Shown here: piece after piece, positions 19,678 through 27,817 of the stretch
Layout of the letters: the number at the start of each line of letters is the position of its first letter
How positions within the stretch are numbered: position 1 is the first letter of the stretch
Assembly (NCBI RefSeq): GCF_024451105.1
Contig: NZ_JANGEY010000003.1
Span: forward strand, 248,001 to 312,000
Length of the DNA stretch: 64,000 nt
Direction: 5' to 3'
Source: Stutzerimonas stutzeri
Lineage (GTDB): Bacteria; Pseudomonadota; Gammaproteobacteria; Pseudomonadales; Pseudomonadaceae
The notes under the pieces: model-generated
The model's database searches: none
What the model was told of the DNA's origin: nothing
The model's input: the letters and a program-made list of their open reading frames with translations, nothing else
Made by a program: the position numbers and the translations under genes

Positions 19678-21783
19678 GGAGCGGCCCGGCTGCCGCTCCT
19701 GCAGGTAGCGCTGCAGGTCGTCGAACGGCATCGGCCGTGCGTACAGGTAACCCTGGAAGGCGTCGCAGCGGTTGCGGGCGAGGAACTCGGCCTGTGCGGC
19801 GGTCTCCACGCCCTCGGCGACCACCCTGAGGTCGAGGTGATGGGCCATGGAGATGATGCCCTGGGTGATCGCCGCGTCGCGCTCGTCGCTGATCAGCTCG
19901 TGGACGAAGGAGCGGTCGATCTTCACCTTGTCGATCGGCAGGTCCTTGAGGTAGCTGAGGCTCGAATAGCCGGTGCCGAAGTCGTCGAGGGCGATGCCGA
20001 CGCCCAGGGCCTTCAGCTCGTGGAGCAGCTGGATGGCCCGCTCGGCGTCCTTGAGCAGCACGCTCTCGGTGATCTCCAGTTCCAGCAGGTGCGCCGGCAG
20101 GCCGCTGTGCTCCAGGGCGCGCCGCACGGTGGCGATGAAGTTGTGGCGCAGGAAGTGCACCGCCGAGATGTTCACCGAAACCAGGCCGGCCGCCAGGCCG
20201 CTGTCGAGCAGCTGCCGCTGCTGGCGGCAGGCGGTGGCCAGCACCCACTGGCTGATCGGGATGATCTGCCCGGTGTCCTCGGCCACCGGGATGAAGCGCA
20301 TCGGCGAGATCGTCCCGCGTTCTTCGTGGGGCCAGCGCAGCAGGGCCTCGCAGCCGAGCAGCGCGCCGCTGCGGGCGTCGATCTGCGGCTGGTAGTGCAG
20401 CTCGAAGCTCATGCCCTCGATGGCCTTCTGCAGCTCGTTGCGCAGGGTCATGCGCTCGCTGACCTCCTGGTTGAGGTGCTCGGTGTACCACTGGTAGTTG
20501 TTGCGGCCGAGCTGCTTGGCCTGGTACATGGCCAGGTCGGCCTCCTGGATCAGCTTCATCGGCTGCTCGATCTCGCCGTCGCTGAGGGTGATGCCGATGC
20601 TGGCGGTGACGTGCAGTTCCAGCTCGTTGAACTGGTAGGGGCGGGCGATGCTGTGGATCAGCCGCTCGGCGACCAGCAGGGCATCCTCGCCGTGAGCGAG
20701 GTCGGGCAGCACCACCACGAACTCGTCGCCACCGAGGCGGGCGAGGGTGTCGCCGGGGCGGATCTGCTCGGCCATGCGCTGCGCCACTTCGACCAGGATA
20801 CGGTCGCCGACGGCATGGCCGAGGGTGTCGTTGATCGGCTTGAAACCGTCGAGGTCGATCAGCATCACCGCCAGTTCGCGGCCGTAGCGCCGGGCGATCT
20901 GGCAGCCCTGCAGCAGACGGTCCTCGAGCAGCGAGCGGTTGGGCAGGCCGGTCAGCACGTCGTGGCTGGCGTTGTAGGCCAGCTCCGACTCGAAGCGCTT
21001 GCGCTCGGAAATGTCGTTCTGCACGCCGATGAAGTGGGTGACCACGCCGCGCTCGTCGGGTACCGGGGCGATGTACAGGTCGTTCCAGAAGGCGCTGCCG
21101 TCCTTGCGGAAGTTGCGCAGCACCACGTGCACCTCACGCTGTTCGGCCAGGCAACGGCGGATCTCGGCGATGGCCGGCTGCTGGGTCTGGCTGCCCTGCA
21201 GGAAGCGGCAATTGCGCCCGAGTGCCTCCTCCTGCGAATAGCCGGTGATGCGCTCGAAGGCCGGATTGACGTAGATGATCGGCTGCTCGGGGGCCAGCGC
21301 GTCGACGATGAGCACGCCGTTGTAGCTGGCCTCCAGGCAGCGCTGCAGCAGCGCGGCGCGGGCGGCGCTGTGGTTCAGGCGCGCGCGCGAGCCGGCGCGC
21401 TCGAGGGCATAGCGGATGCTGCGGCCGAGCAGGCGGCCGTCGAACTGTCCCTTGACCAGATAGTCGGCGGCGCCCAGCTCGAGCGCGCGGGCGTCCAGGT
21501 CGCTGTCGTCCTGGCCGGTGAGCAGGATCAGCGGCTGCGGCATGCCCCGCTCGCAGGCATGGCGCACCAGCTCCAGTCCCGAGTCGGCGCCCAGCCGGTA
21601 GTCGATCAGGTAGAGGTCGTGCGCGCCGCTGTCCAGGGCGCTCAGGCCGCGCTCGAAGCTGTCCACCCAGTCGAGCAGGTAGTGCAGGCCGCCGGCCTGG
21701 CGCAGCAGGTCGCGGATGATCAGGAAGTCGTCCTCGTCGTCCTCGATCAGCAGCAGGCGCAGCGGGCGTTCGGGCGTGCTCAT
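19672..21783 (-). CDS. REC-LOV-GGDEF-EAL protein (blue-light responsive cyclic di-GMP enzyme)
   Basis: A 703-residue four-domain protein. Residues 8-125 are a receiver domain with acidic EDDEDD and phosphoacceptor Asp61. Residues 150-262 are a PAS domain of the LOV type: GRNCRFLQG holds the photoactive Cys192, and the flavin-contacting Asn224, Asn234 and Gln255 (FIGVQND) are all present. The GGDEF motif is intact at 351-355, with an RxxD product-inhibition site at 342-345. The EAL motif is at 479-481, followed by DDFGTGYSSL near 600. Both catalytic sites look competent, so it may make and degrade cyclic di-GMP, gated by light and phosphorylation. The start overlaps the stop of the upstream receiver gene (ATGA). 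Confidence 0.92.
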   Translation of the reverse strand: MSTPERPLRLLLIEDDEDDFLIIRDLLRQAGGLHYLLDWVDSFERGLSALDSGAHDLYLIDYRLGADSGLELVRHACERGMPQPLILLTGQDDSDLDARALELGAADYLVKGQFDGRLLGRSIRYALERAGSRARLNHSAARAALLQRCLEASYNGVLIVDALAPEQPIIYVNPAFERITGYSQEEALGRNCRFLQGSQTQQPAIAEIRRCLAEQREVHVVLRNFRKDGSAFWNDLYIAPVPDERGVVTHFIGVQNDISERKRFESELAYNASHDVLTGLPNRSLLEDRLLQGCQIARRYGRELAVMLIDLDGFKPINDTLGHAVGDRILVEVAQRMAEQIRPGDTLARLGGDEFVVVLPDLAHGEDALLVAERLIHSIARPYQFNELELHVTASIGITLSDGEIEQPMKLIQEADLAMYQAKQLGRNNYQWYTEHLNQEVSERMTLRNELQKAIEGMSFELHYQPQIDARSGALLGCEALLRWPHEERGTISPMRFIPVAEDTGQIIPISQWVLATACRQQRQLLDSGLAAGLVSVNISAVHFLRHNFIATVRRALEHSGLPAHLLELEITESVLLKDAERAIQLLHELKALGVGIALDDFGTGYSSLSYLKDLPIDKVKIDRSFVHELISDERDAAITQGIISMAHHLDLRVVAEGVETAAQAEFLARNRCDAFQGYLYARPMPFDDLQRYLQERQPGRSA

Positions 21784-22220
21784 CAAGGGTGCGGCTCCGG
21801 GGGCAGGGGGGCGGTATCCAGCCAATGGTCGCCGAGTCGACGCACCACGTCGAGCAGGGCGCTGTAGCTGCTGGGCTTGCTGATGAAGTCCTCGGCGCCT
21901 TCGGAGCGGCAGCGCTGTATCTCTTCTTCGCAGGAGGCGGTGCTGAAGACCACCACCGGAATCCGCCGCAGCAGCGGGTCGGCCTTGAGCGCCTGGAGGG
22001 TCTCGCGGCCGTTCAGCCGCGGCATGTTCAGGTCGAGGAGGATCAGGCCGGGCAGCGGCCGGTCGGCGTTCGCCTGCAGGTAGTCGAGCAGTTGCCGGCC
22101 GTCCTCGGCGAACTGCAGGGCATTGGGCAGGCGGCTGTCGCGGAACGCATCGCGCAGCAGCAGACGGTCGTCGGGGTCGTCCTCGGCGATCAGCACGAAG
22201 GCGGGTTGGATGCTGGGCAT
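21783..22220 (-). CDS. Single-domain response regulator (Rcp/CheY-like)
   Basis: A 145-residue stand-alone receiver beginning MPSIQPAFVLIAEDDPDDRLL. The acidic pocket (EDDPDD), the phosphoacceptor in LILLDLNMP, the FSTAS switch residues and the conserved Lys in DFISKP are all seen. There is no output domain. The length and the NGRETLQALKADPLLRRIPVVVFST stretch resemble the small receivers that pair with phytochrome-like or GAF kinases. It sits 7 bases after the kinase gene and overlaps the LOV gene, so it probably relays phosphate from the kinase or competes with the REC domain of the LOV protein. I used the ATG at 22220; an upstream extension has no receiver homology. Confidence 0.88.
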   Translation of the reverse strand: MPSIQPAFVLIAEDDPDDRLLLRDAFRDSRLPNALQFAEDGRQLLDYLQANADRPLPGLILLDLNMPRLNGRETLQALKADPLLRRIPVVVFSTASCEEEIQRCRSEGAEDFISKPSSYSALLDVVRRLGDHWLDTAPLPPEPHP

Positions 22221-22227
22221 GGTCGCA

Positions 22228-24507
22228 TCACTCCTTGGCGGACCGGTGGAAGGTGACGCAGAAGGTGGCGCCCTGGCCCGGCTGGCTGCGGGCGCCGATG
22301 CGGCCACCGTGGCGTTCGGCGATCTTCTTGACGATCGCCAGGCCGATCCCGGTGCCGGGGTAGGCCTGGCGACCGTGCAGGCGCTGGAACGGCTGGAAGA
22401 TGCGCTCCAGGTACTTCTCCTCGAAACCGATGCCCCGGTCGCCGACGCACAGGCTCCACTCGTCCGCACCCTGCTGTTCAGCATAGATGCGGATCTGCGG
22501 CGCCTCGCCGGGCTTGTGGAACTTGATGGCGTTGCTCAGCAGGTTCTGCAGCAACTGGCGCAGCAGCAGGGGATCGCCCTGGATGGCCGGCAGCGGCTGA
22601 CGCTCCAGCACCGCACCGCTGTCCTCCAGTGCGCCCTCCAGGTTCTGGAGCACCTCGTCGAGCAGGCGGTCGAGCTCGATGTGCACGAAGGGCTGGCGGC
22701 GGGTGCCGACCCGCGAGTAGGCCAGCAGGTCGCGGATCAGCGCCTGCATGCGCGCCGCGGCCGAACTCATCCGCTGCAGGTAGTCGCGGCCCTGCTCGTC
22801 CAGTCCGCCGGCGCGGTTGCCCAACTGCTCGGCGAAGGTCTGGATCTTGCGCAGCGGCTCCTGCAGGTCGTGGGAGGCGACGAAGGCGAACTCCTGCAGC
22901 TCGCGATTGCTGCGCTCGAGTTCATCGAGGGTGTTGCGATGTTCGATGGCCACCGCCGCCAGTTGGCTGACGGTGGCCACCAGCGCCTTGAGCTCGGCGT
23001 CCACCACCATCGGCCGCCGCTGGTAGATGGCGAAGGTGCCGAGCAGTTCGCCGTTGCCGGCCAGCAGCGGCGTCGACCAGCAGCTGTGCAGCCCCTCGCC
23101 GGCGGCCAGGTGATGGTAGCCCCTCCAGCGCGGGTCGTGGGGGATGTCCTCGACCAGCACCGGAGCCCGCCGGAAGGCGGCGGTACCGCAGGCGCCGATG
23201 CCTTCGCCGATGGGGAGATTCTCGATCGCCCGGCTGTAGGCCTCGCCCAGGCTGGGCGAGGCGCGCAGGGCGAGTCGACGCCCGCTGGCGTCGACCTGGT
23301 AGACCGAGCTCAGCACCTGCGGCGCCTGGTGTTCGATCAGCAGGCAGATCTCGCGCAGGATGTCGCCGAGCGGCTGCAGGGTCGAGATCATGCCGAGGAT
23401 GCGCCGCTGCCCTTCGGTGTACTGCTGCTGTTCCGCGAGGCGCCGGGCCTGCGCCTGGGCGAGCCAGGCCAGGCGCAGGCTGAACATCAGCAGACAGCTG
23501 AGCAGCAGGCCGCCGAGCAGGACCAGCAGGGCCAGGTAGTGGCTGTCGTTCTGGGTCCGCGCGTGGTCGAGATGGCTGGAGAGGGTCCAGGTCGGACTCT
23601 GCGCCAGGCCGACCTGCCGGTTGCCCAGTCGGGTCAGCGCCTGCGCCTGGCCGGCGTCGCTGCTGTACAGCAGGCGGTCGCCTTCGTGGATCTGCACGAC
23701 GAAGTCGCCGAGGCCGTGGTCGAGCAACTGGCCGAGGACGATCCGCAGGTCGATGCTGGCGACCACCAGTTGCGGTTGCTCGCCCGGCAGGTGCAGGGGC
23801 ACGGCGATCAGCGCCGTCGGCGGCGAGCCGGGCTGCTGCAGCGTTCTGCTCAGCCGAGGGCTGCGGCCGAGGCGTACCTGCTCCAGCCAGGCCACCTGGT
23901 GCGGGTCGGCGAGAAAGCCGAGCAGCCAGTGGCGCGCGGCGAGGTTGCGCACCCGACTGCGGCGCAGCTGCAGCCGGCTGTCGAGGATGGCGATCAGGCA
24001 GAAGCTCGGCAGGTCGCGCAGGTAGCTGCCGGTCTCCTGATTCCAGAACGCCTGATCCGGCATGCCGCCGAGGGTTTCCCAGCGCTCGCCCATCCGCCCC
24101 ATCAGCGCCAGGCGATGGGCGAGGGCTTCGTGGCTGGCTTCCTGCAGGCGCGCCAGCAGCAGCTCGTTCTGCTCGGTCAGGGCACGGCTGTTCTGCAGGC
24201 TGAGCAGGTACCAGCTGCCGGTCGACAGCAGCACTCCGCAGCAGCCGGCCAGCAGGGTGCGGCGGTCGAGGCGCAGGCACTCGCTGCCTGCGGCAGGCCG
24301 GCAACGCAGCACCACGAGGCTGGCGATCAGCCCACCGAGCAGGAGCAGGCCCAGCGCGAGCAGCGGAGTGCCACGCGGCAACAGCAGGTGATGCAGATCG
24401 GGCCGCTGGCCGAGGAGGGCATCGAGCAGGCAGACGCCGCCCATGGCCAGCAGGGCGAAGGCGAGGGTGTACAGGTAGGCCTGGGCGATCAGGTGGCGAT
24501 TGAGCAT
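22228..24507 (-). CDS. Membrane-bound GAF-domain sensor histidine kinase
   Basis: A 759-residue kinase. Three N-terminal membrane helices lie at about residues 10-30, 45-68 and 84-103. A roughly 220-residue extracytoplasmic sensor region follows, then a fourth helix at 325-347. A GAF domain spans about 380-525, containing IGEGIGACGTAAFR. The phosphoacceptor is His546 in FAFVASHDLQEPLRKIQ, and the ATPase domain carries LLQNLLSNAIKFH, DRGIGF and GTGIGLAIVKK. The SHDLQEPLR form is typical of phytochrome-like kinases that signal to small receivers. It is the first gene of a three-gene operon with the receiver and the LOV protein. The signal it senses is not evident. Confidence 0.9.
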   Translation of the reverse strand: MLNRHLIAQAYLYTLAFALLAMGGVCLLDALLGQRPDLHHLLLPRGTPLLALGLLLLGGLIASLVVLRCRPAAGSECLRLDRRTLLAGCCGVLLSTGSWYLLSLQNSRALTEQNELLLARLQEASHEALAHRLALMGRMGERWETLGGMPDQAFWNQETGSYLRDLPSFCLIAILDSRLQLRRSRVRNLAARHWLLGFLADPHQVAWLEQVRLGRSPRLSRTLQQPGSPPTALIAVPLHLPGEQPQLVVASIDLRIVLGQLLDHGLGDFVVQIHEGDRLLYSSDAGQAQALTRLGNRQVGLAQSPTWTLSSHLDHARTQNDSHYLALLVLLGGLLLSCLLMFSLRLAWLAQAQARRLAEQQQYTEGQRRILGMISTLQPLGDILREICLLIEHQAPQVLSSVYQVDASGRRLALRASPSLGEAYSRAIENLPIGEGIGACGTAAFRRAPVLVEDIPHDPRWRGYHHLAAGEGLHSCWSTPLLAGNGELLGTFAIYQRRPMVVDAELKALVATVSQLAAVAIEHRNTLDELERSNRELQEFAFVASHDLQEPLRKIQTFAEQLGNRAGGLDEQGRDYLQRMSSAAARMQALIRDLLAYSRVGTRRQPFVHIELDRLLDEVLQNLEGALEDSGAVLERQPLPAIQGDPLLLRQLLQNLLSNAIKFHKPGEAPQIRIYAEQQGADEWSLCVGDRGIGFEEKYLERIFQPFQRLHGRQAYPGTGIGLAIVKKIAERHGGRIGARSQPGQGATFCVTFHRSAKE

Positions 24508-24640
24508 CTACGGAGGAAGCGGTCCCTGGGTTGCTGCGCCGTCCTGCCGGCGCGACGCCGGGGGCAGCGCGGCGGTCGACGGCGCCTGCCAGGTAGGTGC
24601 GTTTTTTGGCTGCGATTATGTCCGGCTTTGTCGCGGGTGA

Positions 24641-26461
24641 CTACTCCACCAGGGGCCGATGCTCGTGCGGATGCAGCGCCGGGAAGTCCTCCGGGGTGAT
24701 GGTCTCGCGCTCGAGCAGCAGGCGAGCGCCTTCGTCCAGTTCGGCGCGACGCTCCTGAAGGATCTCGCCGGCGCGCCGGTAGGCCTTGTCGATCAGTTGG
24801 CGCACGGCCAGGTCGATTTCCCGGGCGGTCTGTTCGGAATAGTCCTTCTCGCGCATGGCGATCACGTTTTCGCCGAGGAAGCTGTTGCTCTGCCGTTCCA
24901 GCACGGCCTGGCCCAGATCGGCGCTCATGCCGAAGCGGGTGACGATCTGCCGGGCGATGTCGGTGACCTTGGCCAGGTCGTCGGCGGCGCCGGTGGAGAT
25001 CTCGCCGAACACCAGCTGCTCCGAGGCGCGTCCGGCCAGCAGCACCACCATCCGGTTCTTCAGTTCGCCGGTGGTAATCAGGAAGCGGTCGTCGGTGGGC
25101 CGCTGCAGGGTATAGCCGAGCGCACCGATCGAGCGGGGGATGATCGACACCTTGTGCACCGGGTCCATGCCCGGCAGCGCGCTGGCGGCCAGCGCGTGGC
25201 CCATCTCGTGGTAGGCGACCACCTCGCGCTCGTGGGGTTGCAGCAGTCGGCCGCGACGCTCGGCGCCGGCGACGATGCGCTCCACGGCGCGGGTGAAGTC
25301 GTCCATGCTCACCCGCTCGGCGTCGCGCCGGGTGGCGAGGATGGCCGCTTCGTTGATCAGGTTGGCCAGGTCGGCGCCGGTGAAGCCCGGGGTGATGCCG
25401 GCGACCTGGTCGAGGTCGACGTCGGGCGCGACCTGGATGCGCTTGACGTGGACCCTGAGGATCGCCACCCGGCCCTTGCGGTCGGGACGGTCGACGACGA
25501 TCTGGCGGTCGAAGCGCCCGGCGCGCATCAGCGCCGGGTCGAGGATCTCCGGGCGGTTGGTGGCGGCCAGCAGCACCACGCCCTCGCGCGGGTCGAAGCC
25601 GTCCAGTTCGGCGAGCAGCTGGTTGAGGGTCTGCTCCTTCTCGTCGTTGCCGCCGAAGGCGCCGACGCCGCGCGCCTTGCCGAGGGCATCCAGCTCGTCG
25701 ATGAAGATGATGCAGGGCGCCGCCTTGCGGGCCTGCTCGAACAGGTCGCGCACTCGCGCAGCGCCGACGCCGACGAACATCTCGACGAATTCCGAGCCGG
25801 AGATGGAGAAGAACGGCACCCCGGCTTCGCCGGCCACCGCCTTGGCCACCAGGGTCTTGCCGGTGCCGGGCGGGCCGACCAGCAGGATGCCCTTGGGAAT
25901 GCGCGCGCCGAGGCGGCTGTAGCGCGGCTGGTCCCTGAGGAAGGAGACGATCTCTTCCAGTTCAGCCTTGGCCTCGTCGATGCCGGCCACATCGTCGAAG
26001 GTCACCCCGGTGTCCCGTTCCACGTAGACCTTGGCCTTGGACTTGCCGACGCTGACCAGCCCGCCGAGTCCCTGCCGGTCGGTCAGGCGGCGGAACAGGA
26101 AGCTCCAGAAGGCGAAGATCAGCACCAGCGGCAGCAGCCAGGAGAGCAGGGCGGAGAGGGCGGTGTTCTCCTTGACCGCGCTGAACTGCGCTCCGGAGCG
26201 GGCCAGCTCCTCGGCGAGCGCAGGGTCGACCCGGTTGGTCACGAAGCCGGTGCGGTTGTTGATCGGCTCCAGCAGCTTGCCGCTGATCTGCTGGTTGGCG
26301 ATGCGGATATCCGCCAGCTTGCCCTGCTCGAGCAGTCTGAGGAACTCGCTGTAGGCGATCGGTTCGACCGCCTGCCGCTCGGCCCACCAGCCCTGGAACA
26401 TCAGCAGGAAGCTGAAGGCCAGCAGGAAGTACCAGGCGTTCCACTGAAACTTCTTGTCCAT
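24641..26461 (-). CDS. ftsH: ATP-dependent zinc metalloprotease, FtsH family
   Basis: A 606-residue membrane AAA protease. Transmembrane helices lie at residues 10-25 and 104-123, flanking a periplasmic domain. Walker A GPPGTGKT is at 196-203, Walker B is [10 protein letters not shown], and the zinc site HEMGH gives His418 and His422. The ATG at 26461 starts [12 protein letters not shown]; an open extension to 26602 has no family similarity. Next to Lon-like protease, Hsp20 and P-type ATPase genes it resembles the extra FtsH of stress-tolerance clusters more than the housekeeping copy, which usually neighbours rlmE and folP. It should degrade misfolded membrane and soluble proteins. Confidence 0.92.
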   Translation of the reverse strand: MDKKFQWNAWYFLLAFSFLLMFQGWWAERQAVEPIAYSEFLRLLEQGKLADIRIANQQISGKLLEPINNRTGFVTNRVDPALAEELARSGAQFSAVKENTALSALLSWLLPLVLIFAFWSFLFRRLTDRQGLGGLVSVGKSKAKVYVERDTGVTFDDVAGIDEAKAELEEIVSFLRDQPRYSRLGARIPKGILLVGPPGTGKTLVAKAVAGEAGVPFFSISGSEFVEMFVGVGAARVRDLFEQARKAAPCIIFIDELDALGKARGVGAFGGNDEKEQTLNQLLAELDGFDPREGVVLLAATNRPEILDPALMRAGRFDRQIVVDRPDRKGRVAILRVHVKRIQVAPDVDLDQVAGITPGFTGADLANLINEAAILATRRDAERVSMDDFTRAVERIVAGAERRGRLLQPHEREVVAYHEMGHALAASALPGMDPVHKVSIIPRSIGALGYTLQRPTDDRFLITTGELKNRMVVLLAGRASEQLVFGEISTGAADDLAKVTDIARQIVTRFGMSADLGQAVLERQSNSFLGENVIAMREKDYSEQTAREIDLAVRQLIDKAYRRAGEILQERRAELDEGARLLLERETITPEDFPALHPHEHRPLVE

Positions 26462-26646
26462 GCGCCACTCCGCTCGGATCACGTCGCTTGTGCAGGATAG
26501 CCCCTGTGCCACCGGAACAGGGGGTTTCGGCAGATGGGGACGGCCCGGAGAACAGCTATCCCGGTTTCTATATTTAACATAATGAAAGTACCAGATGGCC
26601 ATCCTCCACCACGTGCACTGCGCGTAATCAGGTTGGCGGGCAGGGA

Positions 26647-27753
26647 TCAGGGCATCCAGTCCAGCCTGAAGCTGCCGTCGCCTTCGACGTGCACGCTACT
26701 GCCAAAATGGCCGCACTCTCGAACCAGGGTATCGTACAGCCAGCGGCGGTCGAGGCCCTCGGCGCGCTCGATGCGCAGACGGTGCAAGCGCGTCGGCACC
26801 ATCTCCAGGGCCTGCAGGCGCCCGTCTTCATGCAGCCGCGGGAAGTAGAGCAGCCCCAGCTCGCCGCGGAAGGCGGCGTGACCCTCGATGCCCTCGTAGT
26901 CGTTGAGGCGATCGCCGCAGCCGTAGAGGATCAGCCGGCCGCGATGCACTTCGATGCCCTTGATGTGGTGCGAGGAATGGCCGTGGATCAGATCGACGCC
27001 GGCTTGCTCGATCAACCCGTGGGCGAAGGCGCGCTGCTCGTCCGGCACGGCAAAGCTCCAGTTGTCGCCCCAGTGCAGCGAGACCAGCACGCGGTCGCCG
27101 TCCCGACGCGTCGCGCGGATCTGCCCGACCACCCGGGCCAGGCTGCGCGGCGACAGGTCGTCGAGCCGCGCGACGCCCGGCTGGTGCGGTCCGGCGGCCC
27201 ACCAGGCGGGAATGCCGCTGTCCGGCAGCCCGAAGGCGAACACCAGCAGGCGCCGCTCGCCGGGCAACGCCAGCACGGCCGGAGCCTCGGCGCCGGCGCG
27301 GTCGAGGCCGGCGCCGGCCCAGGGCATGTCGTGGGCGGTCAGCGTGTCGAGGGTGTCGCGCAGACCGATCTCGCCCCAGTCGAGCACATGGTTGTTGGCC
27401 AGGATGCAGCAGTTGATGCCGGCAGCGCGCAGCAAGGGAAAGTTCTCCGGACTCATGCGGTAGTTGATGCCCTTGGGCTCGGGCCGGCCGTGCCGGGTCA
27501 CCGCGGTCTCCAGGTTGACCAGCCGCACCTGCGGCCGGCGCCGACGCAGTTCGCCGAGGGCGTCGCCCCACACGTAGGCGAAGTCCACCGGCCGCACGAT
27601 GGTGCCGCAGTGTCGCTCGGCCAGCGTCACGTAGTCGCGAGCGTCGTGCACGTAGTCCTCGTAGAGCCGCGGATCGCCGGGGTGGGGGAGGATCTGGTCG
27701 ATGCCGCGGCCGGACATGACATCGCCGAGAAGGAACAGACCGAGCGTGTCCAT
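26647..27753 (-). CDS. CapA/PgsA-family metallophosphatase-like protein
   Basis: A 368-residue protein with the PGA_cap fold signatures: LLGDVMSGRGID at residues 8-19, NLETAVT in the middle of the N-half, ANNHVLDWGEIG (metal-binding Asn-His) and HWGDNW, then GHSSHHIKGIEVHRGRLILYGCGD. These residues form the binuclear metal site of the calcineurin-like superfamily. No signal peptide or lipobox is present, unlike exported capsule-associated CapA. Its place between ftsH and the Lon-like gene suggests a cytoplasmic stress-related hydrolase rather than poly-gamma-glutamate synthesis; no pgsBC partners are visible. The substrate is unknown. Confidence 0.8.
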   Translation of the reverse strand: MDTLGLFLLGDVMSGRGIDQILPHPGDPRLYEDYVHDARDYVTLAERHCGTIVRPVDFAYVWGDALGELRRRRPQVRLVNLETAVTRHGRPEPKGINYRMSPENFPLLRAAGINCCILANNHVLDWGEIGLRDTLDTLTAHDMPWAGAGLDRAGAEAPAVLALPGERRLLVFAFGLPDSGIPAWWAAGPHQPGVARLDDLSPRSLARVVGQIRATRRDGDRVLVSLHWGDNWSFAVPDEQRAFAHGLIEQAGVDLIHGHSSHHIKGIEVHRGRLILYGCGDRLNDYEGIEGHAAFRGELGLLYFPRLHEDGRLQALEMVPTRLHRLRIERAEGLDRRWLYDTLVRECGHFGSSVHVEGDGSFRLDWMP

Positions 27754-27817
27754 GACTGCCTACCTCGCGGCGCCGACGGCACCGCCTGGACGGTTCAGGG
27801 TGGTTCGCTCCTGCGGT

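Noticed and set aside
22123..24699. Plus-strand frame of 858 codons across the histidine kinase
   Set aside because: It is antisense to a kinase with all catalytic boxes, and its own product has no recognisable domain.
26462..26602. N-terminal extension of FtsH
   Set aside because: The added residues have no membrane helix or family similarity, and the normal [10 protein letters not shown] start precedes the first transmembrane segment.
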